A stretch of DNA of 64,000 nt from Actinomycetota bacterium (GTDB lineage Bacteria; Actinomycetota; Aquicultoria; Aquicultorales; Aquicultoraceae). This document shows positions 1-8,515 of the stretch, piece by piece. The stretch's first letter is position 1. Every line of letters begins with the position of its first letter. Below the pieces are notes generated by a model that saw only the letters and a list, made by a program, of their open reading frames with translations, searched no databases and was not told the DNA's origin. Position numbers and translations under genes: made by a program. The stretch is taken from positions 1 through 64,000 of the forward strand of contig JASEGT010000001.1 in assembly GCA_030018005.1 (NCBI GenBank), given 5' to 3'.

Positions 1-1
1 G

Positions 2-46
2 AGTAAGCCGGACCCTACTTCGAGCTCGGTGCCGACCAGCTCTTAA
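2..46 (+). CDS. possible 3' end of an upstream gene
   Basis: An open frame enters from the left edge and stops at TAA 44-46. The last residues would be SKPDPTSSSVPTSS, a Ser/Thr/Pro-rich tail of the kind often found at the end of small membrane or secreted proteins. Only 14 codons are visible, so neither coding status nor function can be judged. The stop lies about 110 bp before a good terminator, which fits the end of a transcription unit. Confidence 0.25.
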   Translation, partial: SKPDPTSSSVPTSS

Positions 47-156
47 GCGATCTAGTCGGAAGCGATTCGACAAATCACTTGAAAAAATAGTCCCGTTGCT
101 GCTAATCTAGTTTCAATCGTTAATATGATAATTTGGAATTTGGTATGTCAGCCTGT

Positions 157-193
157 AAACAGGCATCCCGCCAAAGCGGATGCTTGTTTTTTT
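157..193 (+). terminator. intrinsic terminator just upstream of pabB
   Basis: The arms 157-167 and 179-189 pair over 11 positions with one G-T wobble. They continue, past a bulged C at 168, into a CGC/GCG stem closing a CAAA loop. A run of seven T follows (187-193). It ends only 16 bp before the pabB start codon. It either terminates the upstream gene or acts as an attenuator for pabB; no leader peptide or anti-terminator was recognised. Confidence 0.65.
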
Positions 194-209
194 GTGTGGA
201 TAGGGAGCT

Positions 210-1652
210 ATGATAAACACAGCAGGTAGTGTTCTTGTTGAGGAAATCAAGCATATCGATCGACCCGATATAGCGTTTAACGGGCTGCTCCGTGACCATA
301 TGCCGTTCCTGCTCGAAAGCGCGCTTCCGATGGAGCGATACGGGCGCTATTCAATTCTCGGCAGCAATCCGGTCGGCTTCATTAAGTCAAAGAACGGCGT
401 CACCGAGAATTCGGTCGGCGGCGCAGTGAATATCAGCCGCTTAGACCCATTGGGGGTTATTGACGAACGGATTAAGGAGTTCGGCTATGCCGACGATTCC
501 GAACTCGCCTCGTTGCCTTTTACAGGCGGCGCGGTCGGCTATTTCGGCTATGATCTCAACAGGCAAATCGAGAGGCTTCCCGATATTACTCTCGATGACC
601 ATGGGATACCCGACGTTTATCTTGGCTTCTACACCGAGGCCATAATCATCGACCACAAGGACTGCCGAACTTACGCGATTTCGTATATTCCCGACAACAT
701 GGATTTCACAGCAAGGGATGCTTCAGTCAGGTTGAAGGGGCTTATTGAAAAAGCGATATCCCCGAATAATGCCGAGCTTGGCAGGCTGGATTATGGCAGC
801 AGAAACGGGCGCGTTGCGGAAAATCTTACCTCGAACATTACTAAAGAACAGTACCGCCAGATTATTGAGCGTGCACAGTCGTATATTGCCGAGGGAGACA
901 TCTTTCAAGTAAACTTGGCCCAGCGGTTTCAAGCCGACTTAAGAATCGAGCACTATCACCTTTACGAGAAGCTCAGAGCATGCAACCCGGCCCCATTCGC
1001 CGCTTTTTTAGGGTATCGGGATTTCTCGATACTGAGCTCTTCGCCGGAGCGGTTTATGCTGGTAGACGACGGTTATGTCGAAACCAGGCCTATCAAAGGA
1101 ACCAGGCCGCGCTTTACTGATGAACAAGAGGATGCCCGGGCTGCGGACGAACTCTCGCGGAGCGAGAAAGATTCCGCCGAGCACGTAATGATAGTCGATG
1201 TTAAACGCAATGACTTGGGACGAGTATGTGAGTTCGGGAGCGTTCAAGTCCCGGAGCTGATGGTCGTCGAGAGCTACAAGGCTGTGCATCATCTGGTTTC
1301 GACGGTCGTAGGTCAGCTTCGGCCAGAGGTTAGCGCCTTGGATTTGGTGCGAGCCGGCTTCCCCGGCGGCTCTATCACTGGTGCGCCAAAAATCAGGGCG
1401 ATGGAGATAATAGAGGAACTCGAGCCCTGCAGGCGAAATATTTATACAGGCGCGATAGGGTATCTGAGCACAAACCACAAGATGGACACGAATATTGCCA
1501 TCAGGACGATAGTCGCAATAGACGATAGGGCTTACCTACACGTAGGCGGCGGTATTGTAGCAGACTCGAACGCGGAATCCGAATATCAGGAGACGCTCGA
1601 CAAGGGGCAAGCTTTGTTTAATGCGCTCGGTGTGCGTGCCGGCGGCAAGTAA
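210..1652 (+). CDS. pabB: aminodeoxychorismate synthase component I
   Basis: This is the chorismate-binding subunit that converts chorismate plus ammonia into 4-amino-4-deoxychorismate for folate synthesis. At 480 aa it has the usual TrpE/PabB length, with an N-terminal Anth_synt_I_N region (about 10-150) and a C-terminal chorismate-binding domain (about 215-475). The motif PIKGTRPR with Lys296 is diagnostic: PabB has this catalytic lysine where anthranilate synthase TrpE has alanine (PIAGTRPR). The IVDVKRNDLGR and GGSITGAPK segments are also present. An in-frame TAG at 201-203 makes ATG 210 the first possible start, although the GGAG ribosome site is unusually close to it. pabC follows 93 bp later. 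The glutaminase partner PabA is not in the window. TrpE is unlikely because of the lysine and the pabC neighbour. Confidence 0.9.
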   Translation: MINTAGSVLVEEIKHIDRPDIAFNGLLRDHMPFLLESALPMERYGRYSILGSNPVGFIKSKNGVTENSVGGAVNISRLDPLGVIDERIKEFGYADDSELASLPFTGGAVGYFGYDLNRQIERLPDITLDDHGIPDVYLGFYTEAIIIDHKDCRTYAISYIPDNMDFTARDASVRLKGLIEKAISPNNAELGRLDYGSRNGRVAENLTSNITKEQYRQIIERAQSYIAEGDIFQVNLAQRFQADLRIEHYHLYEKLRACNPAPFAAFLGYRDFSILSSSPERFMLVDDGYVETRPIKGTRPRFTDEQEDARAADELSRSEKDSAEHVMIVDVKRNDLGRVCEFGSVQVPELMVVESYKAVHHLVSTVVGQLRPEVSALDLVRAGFPGGSITGAPKIRAMEIIEELEPCRRNIYTGAIGYLSTNHKMDTNIAIRTIVAIDDRAYLHVGGGIVADSNAESEYQETLDKGQALFNALGVRAGGK

Positions 1653-1745
1653 CCGGTTGCCATATTTACAAGGACTACGCACGGGGCATTAGCCCAATAG
1701 CCACAAGCTCGATTCTCAAACATCTTTGTGAAAGATAGGTACCAC

Positions 1746-2585
1746 ATGGAAGTCTACGTCAACGGCGAGTTCATGGATGAATGTAAGGCCTCGGTAAGTG
1801 CTCTCGATAGGGGTCTGCTCCTAGGGGAAGGGCTCTTCGAGACGATGCGCGCCTACAGTGGCGTCATCTTTATGCTCGACAGGCACCTTGAGCGGATTGT
1901 CGCGGGGATGAAGACCTTGGAGTTTAAGAACGTGCCCTCGCATGAGGTGCTGTCACGCGCATGCCGCAGCACACTAGCCTCAAACGGCTTCGACGATGCG
2001 AGAATCCGGTTGACCATCACAAGGGGAACCGTCATGGCGAAACAGCCGACGGTGGTCGTGACTGCGGAGCGATACCACGGCTATAAGACGGAGCTTTATG
2101 CGAGCGGCATGTCCGCGATTACATTGCACGGTTTCCGCACCTCCGGAAGCCCGCTCCACCTGCTCAAATCGACGAGCTACCTGCCCTCGCTCATCGCCAG
2201 AGAAAAGGCGTTGGCCGAAGGTTGTCACGAGGCACTACTGGTCAATGAAAACGGGGATGTCGCTGAAGGGTCTTTTACCAACGTTTTTGCGATCGAAGCG
2301 GGGACTTTGTTTACACCGCCGATAGAAGACGGTCTGTTGCCCGGCATCGCACGCGAGTGCGTCCTTGAAATGGCGACAAACGCGGGACTCAAGGTTTTAC
2401 AGGAGAGCGTTTCCGTGCCCCGTTTGCAGTCGGCGCAAGAAGTGTTTTTGACTAACTCGCTTTTAGAGATAATGCCGCTTACCAGGGTCGACTTAATCGA
2501 TATCGGGGGCGGCAAGCCGGGCGAGATAACGCTAGATTTGAGAGAACGGTACCACGAACGGATATCGGCAAACTCTTCAACCTAA
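1746..2585 (+). CDS. pabC: aminodeoxychorismate lyase (class IV aminotransferase fold)
   Basis: This PLP enzyme releases pyruvate from aminodeoxychorismate to give 4-aminobenzoate. It has the class IV aminotransferase layout: VYVNGEF at the N terminus, LDRGLLLGEGLFETMR near residues 22-38, the PLP lysine in LLKSTSYLPSL, and the EGSFTNVF and LLPGIAREC motifs towards the C terminus. The frame is open from GTG 1728, but ATG 1746 (279 aa) is preferred: it has an AGG five bases upstream and gives the standard MEVYVNGEF start. The tandem with pabB argues for PabC over IlvE or D-amino acid transaminase. Its 3' end overlaps the convergent gene by 4 bp. Confidence 0.85.
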   Translation: MEVYVNGEFMDECKASVSALDRGLLLGEGLFETMRAYSGVIFMLDRHLERIVAGMKTLEFKNVPSHEVLSRACRSTLASNGFDDARIRLTITRGTVMAKQPTVVVTAERYHGYKTELYASGMSAITLHGFRTSGSPLHLLKSTSYLPSLIAREKALAEGCHEALLVNENGDVAEGSFTNVFAIEAGTLFTPPIEDGLLPGIARECVLEMATNAGLKVLQESVSVPRLQSAQEVFLTNSLLEIMPLTRVDLIDIGGGKPGEITLDLRERYHERISANSST

Positions 2586-2881
2586 GCCTTAGTTTCAAAT
2601 TGCCAGCAACCTATCTCAACCCTCATCTCGTTCTCGAGTTTGCTCAAGACCAGGTTATAATCGCTCGAAACCTCGGTCGGGACAAGGTGGACAAGGATTT
2701 GCATTAGCTCGGAACGGTTGTTCATGCGTACAATCTTCTGCTCGTTGGATACCTCGTATCCCTTGACCCCGACATCCTCAAGGAGCTTCTCAACTTTGAT
2801 AACGCTCCAGCAGTCCGGATGCGCCTCTTGCGGAGCGCGTATTTTATCCAGAAAACCTGTTAAGATCGATGTTCTTGCCAT
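2582..2881 (-). CDS. hypothetical protein, 99 aa
   Basis: I do not recognise this small protein. It is predicted soluble, mixed alpha/beta, with no membrane segment, signal peptide or metal-binding cluster (only two cysteines). The start is well supported: on the minus strand AGGAGG lies 7 nt before ATG. It is convergent with pabC and overlaps its last four bases, and it lies alone on its strand with about 200 bp to the next gene. A promoter candidate is listed upstream. The strong ribosome site and the lack of any better frame on the other strand support a real gene of unknown function. Confidence 0.65.
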   Translation of the reverse strand: MARTSILTGFLDKIRAPQEAHPDCWSVIKVEKLLEDVGVKGYEVSNEQKIVRMNNRSELMQILVHLVPTEVSSDYNLVLSKLENEMRVEIGCWQFETKA

Positions 2882-2969
2882 GACCCCACCTCCTCAACCT
2901 TTACCCTAGAGACGCCAGGCAGCCGAGCCCGGATATCGGGCGAGGCTTTGATATAAGGCGCCTTTCTAA

Positions 2970-2998
2970 ATTATCCTACCCTTTCTGTAAAGTATGAA
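2970..2998 (-). promoter_or_regulatory. sigma-70-like promoter candidate for the 99-aa gene
   Basis: Read on the minus strand, TTCATA (2993-2998) and GATAAT (2970-2975) are separated by exactly 17 bp. Initiation would leave an untranslated leader of about 80 nt, which contains the small dyad GCCCG-GATAT-CGGGC at 2927-2941. The match is moderate (4/6 and 5/6) and was found by eye. Confidence 0.35.
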
Positions 2999-3083
2999 TA
3001 ATAATCCCGTTAATGCGCTAATCGCAAGTTCAATGGTTGATTTAGCACCGTAAGCGGTTCGGGGGAGACAGGGATGTAGTGCG

Positions 3084-5696
3084 CTAGGTTGTTACGTAGA
3101 GAACGACTTTTGCCCCGCGATCTATCCGCGACCGCGCTTTAGGTTCCTGCTTAGAGATATTGCCGGCTCCGTACTTTTCGAAGCTCTCCTTATTGGAGTC
3201 GCTGTATGTCGTAATCTCAAATCCTTTGGACTCGAGTATATCGCGCGCGCGCGCTTCGCTTTTGCCCCGCACATCCGGCATGATGACCTTACCGCTTTCG
3301 CCGCTTATAACGATTGTGATATTAGCGCCAGGCTCCGCGATAAAACCAGCCGGAGGTCTTTGTCCTATGACTTGGTTCTGCGGCTCGTTGCTCAAGCGGT
3401 ATTCACCTGTGACGACGAAACCACGACCCTCCAGCTCGTCGACCGCAGTGTCGATGGCGAGACCTATGACGTTTGGCACAACCGTTCCATTCCCGTCCTC
3501 GGTTATAACGTCGCCGCCGGTGCTTATGGAAAGCTCTACAATGGCCTCTTCCTTGACCTCTGTTCCCGCCGCAGGGTTTTGTTCAAAGACTTGTCCGGGA
3601 GGGCCCGCAAAAGGTTTGTTGATCAAGGTATGTCCGAGTTTCAGCTCCGTGAGCTTCGCGACAGCTTCCTCCTGGGTCAGGCCGATAAGGTCGGGCAACG
3701 GTATGGGCTGGTGGACGTTGCACGTCTTTACATTGCTCGGTTTATATTTTCGCACGAAGACGTGATAGCTCGTCTTCGGGCACCACTCGGTGGTCAAGAG
3801 ATTTGTCTCGTCGCACATTTGAATTTGGCTGAAACTTCCGCTCGTCGGCTTATCGAAGCCGCGTTCTTTTACGTCTTTGAGCGCACGCTTCATGTGTGCC
3901 GCCCATATTTGAGCCGGAAACGAGCCTCCGGAAACCCTGATGCCATGGACGTTCTTCATCGGCTTCGACGGTTCGCCCGGTTCGCGCAGGTATCCGACCC
4001 ATACCGCCGTAGCCAGGTCAGGCGTATAACCACAGAACCAGGCATCGACGTAATCTTGGCTGGTCCCTGTTTTTCCGGCGGAAGGTCTGCCAATCGCGGC
4101 TCGTCTTCCTGTCCCACTCTGGATTACGCCACGGAGCGCTTCGGTGACGAGGTAAGCCACGGCTTTGTCGATTACCTGCTCGGGTTCGGCTTTATGTTTA
4201 TATATCAACTCGCCTTGAGCGGTAGTGATTTTGGCGACACCGTAAGCTTTATTGTGCTTCCCGCCATTCGCGAGCGTGGCATAGGAGTTAGCCATTTCAA
4301 GCGGGGTTACGCCGCGCTCGAGACCCCCCAGTGTGATGGCCGGATTTGCTTCGAGCTTGCTCGTAATGCCGAGGTCTTTGGCGACCTTGACGACATTATC
4401 AGCACCGATTTTCATGATTAGACCAGCATAGACCACATTTACCGACCATGCAGTCGCCCGCCGAAGATCCATATGGCCGGATCCGGATTCACCCGAAGAG
4501 TTATGTACCTTCCAGTCGGCGCTGCCCGCGACCTTGAAGATTTTTGGCGAAGACGCTTCATACCCGTCGTCGGGAGAGACGCCATCCATTAAGGCCGCCG
4601 TCAGCGTGAACGGTTTAAATGCCGACCCCGGCTGTCTTCCCGGCCATTGCGTGGCAATATTGAATTTCTGTCTAGCAAAATCTTTGCCTCCAACCATGGC
4701 CCGGACCGCTCCGCTCTTTGGCTCAATCGAGACGAGGGCGACGTCCGGGTCTGTCGAGCTGGGGAGATATTTTTTCCAGGCGAGCTCGGAGCTTTCCTGC
4801 ATTTTCGGGTCGAGCGTAGTGTGTATCCTAAAACCCTGAGAGTATATCGCCTTTTCATCGTATCCTAATGCTTTCAACTCGGTCTTTACCCATTCGGTGA
4901 AGTATGGAGCGATGCCCTGATAACTTCGCTGCCTAGGTTGCAGGGCTAGCGGGCGCTCTTTTGCTATAGAGGCCTCTTTCTCGTCGGCATAGCCTTGGTC
5001 GATCATAAGCCCGATTACCAGGTCGCGCCGCTTTACGGCACCCTCGGGATTCCTATATGGGTTATACAGCTCGGGAGCCTTGATCATTCCTGCAAGGAGC
5101 GCGCTTTGCTCGAGGTTCAACTTGCTTGCCGGGACACCGAAGTATGACTGCGCTGCAGCCTCGATACCGTAAGCGCCGCTCCCGAAGTAGATAGTGTTCA
5201 AGTATTTTTCGAGAATCTCTTCCTTTTTATAAGTGCGTTCGAGTTTTGTGGCTAGAAAAGCCTCCCGTAATTTTCTCGAGACCGTCTTTTCAGGGCTGAA
5301 ATAAGCGTTCTTTACGTATTGTTGAGTTATGGTCGAGCCACCCTGTGCCGTATCCATTTGGCGGATGTCTTTTATCAAGGCGCCGATGATTCTTATGTAG
5401 TCGACGCCTCGATGCTGGTAATAACGCTGGTCTTCAACAGAAATCACGGCTTTCTGTATGGTGGGCGAGATATCTTTGAGCGGGACGATAGTTCGGTTTT
5501 CTTGGAAGAGACGCGTAATCAGGGTGCCGTCGGCTGCATAAATATGCGTCGTCTGGGTTTTGATAACGCTTTTTACATCTCCGATATCGGGCAGGTCCCT
5601 TGTCGCCTCGTAGACAAAGACGCCCCCGGCGATTCCGGTCAAGACAAACATCACCATTATCGTAGCTAGAAACTTCCGACTAAAAATGCAACCCAC
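3084..5696 (-). CDS. class A penicillin-binding protein with three PASTA domains
   Basis: Bifunctional peptidoglycan synthase of the PonA/PBP1 family (870 aa), anchored by one N-terminal membrane segment (about 8-28). The glycosyltransferase domain GT51 carries EDQRYYQHRGVD (catalytic Glu88) and GGSTITQQ. The transpeptidase domain has SxxK at Ser358-Lys361, SVN at 418-420 and KTG at 542-544. Three PASTA repeats follow at about 665-728, 738-800 and 802-870, as in actinobacterial and firmicute PBPs that sense muropeptides. The frame extends 50 codons further upstream to 5846, but GTG 5694-5696 has GGAGG seven bases before it and starts directly ahead of the membrane anchor, so the shorter form is chosen. 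The longer form would carry a second, unusual hydrophobic stretch. Confidence 0.93.
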   Translation of the reverse strand: MGCIFSRKFLATIMVMFVLTGIAGGVFVYEATRDLPDIGDVKSVIKTQTTHIYAADGTLITRLFQENRTIVPLKDISPTIQKAVISVEDQRYYQHRGVDYIRIIGALIKDIRQMDTAQGGSTITQQYVKNAYFSPEKTVSRKLREAFLATKLERTYKKEEILEKYLNTIYFGSGAYGIEAAAQSYFGVPASKLNLEQSALLAGMIKAPELYNPYRNPEGAVKRRDLVIGLMIDQGYADEKEASIAKERPLALQPRQRSYQGIAPYFTEWVKTELKALGYDEKAIYSQGFRIHTTLDPKMQESSELAWKKYLPSSTDPDVALVSIEPKSGAVRAMVGGKDFARQKFNIATQWPGRQPGSAFKPFTLTAALMDGVSPDDGYEASSPKIFKVAGSADWKVHNSSGESGSGHMDLRRATAWSVNVVYAGLIMKIGADNVVKVAKDLGITSKLEANPAITLGGLERGVTPLEMANSYATLANGGKHNKAYGVAKITTAQGELIYKHKAEPEQVIDKAVAYLVTEALRGVIQSGTGRRAAIGRPSAGKTGTSQDYVDAWFCGYTPDLATAVWVGYLREPGEPSKPMKNVHGIRVSGGSFPAQIWAAHMKRALKDVKERGFDKPTSGSFSQIQMCDETNLLTTEWCPKTSYHVFVRKYKPSNVKTCNVHQPIPLPDLIGLTQEEAVAKLTELKLGHTLINKPFAGPPGQVFEQNPAAGTEVKEEAIVELSISTGGDVITEDGNGTVVPNVIGLAIDTAVDELEGRGFVVTGEYRLSNEPQNQVIGQRPPAGFIAEPGANITIVISGESGKVIMPDVRGKSEARARDILESKGFEITTYSDSNKESFEKYGAGNISKQEPKARSRIDRGAKVVLYVTT

Positions 5697-5909
5697 TGTT
5701 GTTCCTCCAGTTGCCACGACTTCTTCAACAACTAATACTATTAAGAAACAGATTGCCACAAAAATGACGATTTTGCCATAGGTTTGTTCAACCCCAAGGC
5801 ACCTGCTAGGCGAAGATGCGCTTGCTGTACTACTAGAGTATCGCAATCAGTCGATTTGACCGCTCTCTAAATGCGCGCGGGTGGCATCGATGTCCACTAT
5901 ATTATTTCA

Positions 5910-5928
5910 ATATCCTATGGTAGGATAT
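5910..5928. promoter_or_regulatory. perfect 19-bp palindrome, likely operator
   Basis: ATATCCTA-TGG-TAGGATAT is a perfect inverted repeat with 8-bp arms. It sits 19 bp before the nifU ribosome binding site, between the divergent PBP and nifU genes. The size and position suit a dimeric repressor site. An Rrf2-family (IscR-like) regulator would make sense for an Fe-S scaffold gene, but that is inference; the sequence is not a motif I can assign. Confidence 0.5.
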
Positions 5929-5960
5929 ATGGGTGTCAATAAATTCAGGAGGTGAAAGTA

Positions 5961-6182
5961 TTGAAAGAGAAGGTCGAGGAAGCACTCGCCCGTATTCGTC
6001 CTGCGTTGCAGGCGGACGGTGGAGATATTGAGTTGATCGATATCACGGATGACGGAATTGTACAGGTAGCCCTGAGGGGTTCTTGCGCAGGATGTCCGAT
6101 GTCGCAGATGACTCTGACAAATTACGTCGAGCAGACCATGAAAGAGATGGTTCCCGAGGTAAAAGCGGTTCAAGCAGTCTAA
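5961..6182 (+). CDS. NifU C-terminal-like Fe-S scaffold protein
   Basis: A 73-aa single-domain protein of the NifU_C/NfuA-core type, which binds an Fe-S cluster at the subunit interface through a CxxC pair and passes it to client proteins in the cytoplasm. Visible: ADGGDIELIDI near residues 18-27 and GSCAGCPMS with Cys42 and Cys45. The frame is also open from GTG 5952, but that codon lies inside the AGGAGG ribosome site (5947-5952); TTG 5961 is 8 nt after it and is the likely start. Monocistronic, with a weak terminator-like hairpin downstream. It could assist Fe-S enzymes in the window such as the U32 protein; that link is only contextual. Confidence 0.88.
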   Translation: MKEKVEEALARIRPALQADGGDIELIDITDDGIVQVALRGSCAGCPMSQMTLTNYVEQTMKEMVPEVKAVQAV

Positions 6183-6267
6183 GTCTCTAGGCTTTAAGAA
6201 CCCGAGCGAAAACAGAATCGGACCGCAGGAGCAAGTAAATTACAGGCGCTGCGTTCGGAATATGGCG

Positions 6268-6300
6268 GCCGAGGCTTAAGACCTCGGCTGTCGTTGTTTA
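6268..6300 (+). terminator. weak terminator-like hairpin after nifU
   Basis: GCCGAGG (6268-6274) pairs perfectly with CCTCGGC (6282-6288) around a 7-nt loop and is followed by a T-rich but interrupted stretch. It lies about 85 bp after the nifU stop, so termination may be partial. Confidence 0.4.
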
Positions 6301-6395
6301 CCGTCCGAATTACTCGATGTGCGCAAGTTAGCGAGGCAAACCGCCCGCCGACTTGAGCATAGCAGAGATCTAATTATAGTTATGAGGTTGATTTC

Positions 6396-7625
6396 ATGAA
6401 AAAGCCGGAGATATTGTCGCCGGCGGGAAATATGGAGAGATTAGAGTATGCGCTGGCCTATGGGGCCGATGCGGTCTATATCGGCGGCCGTGATTATAGT
6501 TTGCGGGCCAAAGCCGGCAATTTCACCGTAGAGGACATCAGGAAAGCCGCGGATACCGTACATGCCGTCGGCCGGAAGCTCTATGTCACCATGAATATAT
6601 TCGCAAGAAACCGCGATTTCAAAGATATGGCGGCGTACGTTCGCGAACTCGCCGAAGCACGGGTCGACGCCGTCATCGTCGCCGACCCGGGAGTCATGGC
6701 GGTAATCAGACAAGCAGCTCCCAAGCTGCGCATACACGTTAGCACCCAGGCGAATATCACAAATACGGAGGCCGCGCGATTCTGGGGCGGTACGGGAGCC
6801 GCGCGCGTCGTTCTCGCCCGCGAGCTCTCCGCGACGGAAATTGCCGAGATAGCCCGCGACAGCGGTGTCGAAACCGAGATATTCGTCCATGGAGCGATGT
6901 GTATCGCCTACTCGGGTCGGTGCCTGATGAGCAAGTTTTTAGCCGACCGGGACGGGAACAGGGGAGATTGCGCTCATTCATGTCGCTGGAAGTATCATCT
7001 GGTAGAGGAGAAGCGATCCGGCCGGCTCCACGAGGTCGAGCAGGATAACCGGGGAGTACATTTCTTCAACTCAAAAGATTTATCCCTGATTCGGCATATT
7101 CCTGAAATCGTTAAGACGGGTGTCGACAGCATCAAAATCGAGGGGCGCATGAAGAGCACCCATTATGTGGCTGTAATCACTAAAATCTACCGGCAGGCAA
7201 TCGACAGATACTGCGCAGACCCCGACGCGTACGAGGTCGACCCGGAATGGCTGGAGGAGATCGAAAAGGTCAGCCACCGCGAATATTCAACCGGTTTTTT
7301 CCTCGGCGGGCGAGGTGAGGAAGTCCTGGATTATGCCCGTTATGAGAAAACCCATGATTTTGTGGGCCTTGTAACCGGTTACGACGACGAGCGCGGCCTG
7401 GTCGAGGTCAAGGTTAGAAATCGCTTGTCTCGGGATGAGCCGGTCGATATATTAAGCGCTCGCTCATTAGTAAAAGACTATCGAATACCCGAGATGTTCG
7501 ATTTGAAAAAGCATGAGCCGGTCGCGGTTTCACATGCGGGCTTTCATGTAGGCGTACCGTCAAAGGGACCTTGGCCCGAGTTTGCGATTCTTAGACGCCG
7601 GGTGCAAGGTGCCCCGAAAGACTAA
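6396..7625 (+). CDS. U32 family protein, probable tRNA uridine hydroxylase (TrhP-like)
   Basis: 409 aa. The U32 signature is present as EIFVHGAMCIAYSGRCLMS, followed by GDCAHSCRW. Together they supply four cysteines that bind an Fe-S cluster in characterised members. The N-terminal PEILSPAGN and DAVYIGG segments and the IKIEGRMKS motif are also typical. The family was named as peptidases, but the best studied relatives (YegQ/TrhP, B. subtilis YrrN/YrrO) make 5-hydroxyuridine at tRNA position 34. This protein has the length and layout of that group. ATG 6396 has GAGG 8 nt upstream. The specific RNA substrate cannot be told from sequence; RlhA-type rRNA hydroxylases are longer. Confidence 0.85.
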   Translation: MKKPEILSPAGNMERLEYALAYGADAVYIGGRDYSLRAKAGNFTVEDIRKAADTVHAVGRKLYVTMNIFARNRDFKDMAAYVRELAEARVDAVIVADPGVMAVIRQAAPKLRIHVSTQANITNTEAARFWGGTGAARVVLARELSATEIAEIARDSGVETEIFVHGAMCIAYSGRCLMSKFLADRDGNRGDCAHSCRWKYHLVEEKRSGRLHEVEQDNRGVHFFNSKDLSLIRHIPEIVKTGVDSIKIEGRMKSTHYVAVITKIYRQAIDRYCADPDAYEVDPEWLEEIEKVSHREYSTGFFLGGRGEEVLDYARYEKTHDFVGLVTGYDDERGLVEVKVRNRLSRDEPVDILSARSLVKDYRIPEMFDLKKHEPVAVSHAGFHVGVPSKGPWPEFAILRRRVQGAPKD

Positions 7626-7812
7626 AGAACCGCGCTTTTATGATAGAGAAGTCGTCATGCCTTTACCGGTGCACTGTTTTGTGGGAATATACGATTGTTC
7701 TACTATGGTTTGGCTTGCCAAACATGGCGGCAGAAGAAACCCTGCTAAGTTAGTCTTAGAGCAGGAGCGGGGAGAATAGGTATGCGGGGGCTGCATATGA
7801 AGAGGGGATCGA

Positions 7813-8325
7813 GTGTTTAAACTACTGTATCCGGATAGTTTTGTAGAAACGATATTCGAAATCGATATCGAGGAACTAAGAACTCGAGGTATCAGGGGCG
7901 TGATTTTAGATCTCGACAATACGATTGTCCCAAGAAACAGCTCTACAGCGACTGACGAGCTTAAAGAATGGCTTAGCGGACTCGAGCAAATCGGGATAAA
8001 GGCCTGCATATTGTCGAACAATTGGAAACAGCGAGTAAGTTCTATCGCGGCTCAAGTAGGATTGCCGTTGGTGGCAAGGGCCGCAAAACCGAGGCGCGGC
8101 GCTTTTGTACAGGCGATGAAGGTCCTTGGGACAAGCAAAGATGAGACCATAGTCATCGGCGACCAGTTGTTTACAGATGTGCTGGGTGGGAACATGGCAG
8201 GCATCCATACTATTCTAGTCGTCCCGATGAGCAACCATGAGGCGCCGCACACAAAAATTTTAAGAAAACTCGAGCGGCGGATATTGAAGCGCCGGACGAC
8301 GCAAGAAGCGCCAGATTTGCGTTGA
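7813..8325 (+). CDS. YqeG family HAD IIIA-type phosphatase
   Basis: 170-aa haloacid-dehalogenase-fold phosphatase. Motif I is GVILDLDNTIVPR (near residues 29-41), motif II is ILSNN, the lysine is in AKPRRGAF, and the acidic motif IV is IGDQLFTDVLGGN. This matches the YqeG family, which in Bacillus lies in yqeG-yqeH-aroE. Here aroE also follows, 190 bp downstream, but the GTPase gene yqeH is absent from this locus. Start GTG 7813 is preceded by AGGGG at 5 nt. The physiological substrate of YqeG is not established; eukaryotic relatives act on phosphatidylglycerophosphate. Confidence 0.88.
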   Translation: MFKLLYPDSFVETIFEIDIEELRTRGIRGVILDLDNTIVPRNSSTATDELKEWLSGLEQIGIKACILSNNWKQRVSSIAAQVGLPLVARAAKPRRGAFVQAMKVLGTSKDETIVIGDQLFTDVLGGNMAGIHTILVVPMSNHEAPHTKILRKLERRILKRRTTQEAPDLR

Positions 8326-8444
8326 ACAAAGCAGTTTTTATGGAGGGCGAACGAGTTTCACCCGACCGCGTTCGAGTAGCCGTCGCGGGCTCTTTGTTTC
8401 AGGCGCGTAAATCGTTCCACGATAAGGAATCTCTTTAATATCTC

Positions 8445-8474
8445 TTAAGCTATCTGCCGATGCTTCTATATAAT
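8445..8474 (+). promoter_or_regulatory. promoter candidate for aroE and possibly the pil genes
   Basis: A perfect TATAAT at 8469-8474 lies 41 bp before the aroE start. The best -35 is a poor TTAAGC (8445-8450) at 18 bp. Because aroE overlaps pilB, this promoter may also feed the first pilus genes. Confidence 0.35.
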
Positions 8475-8515
8475 CGTCTCAAGAGAAGGCTATTTTCGCC
8501 GTTGAAAGGTGGCGC

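Noticed and set aside
3360-4421. 353-codon open frame on the plus strand opposite the PBP gene
   Set aside because: It is wholly antisense to a penicillin-binding protein with all motifs intact, has no recognisable domain, and reflects codon bias on the other strand.
5952-5954. GTG as start of the NifU-like gene
   Set aside because: The codon overlaps the AGGAGG ribosome site; TTG 5961 has correct spacing.
7582-7779. 65-codon frame between the U32 gene and yqeG
   Set aside because: It begins inside the U32 gene, has no convincing ribosome site at any start, and the sequence resembles no protein I know. The 187-bp gap is better left as non-coding.
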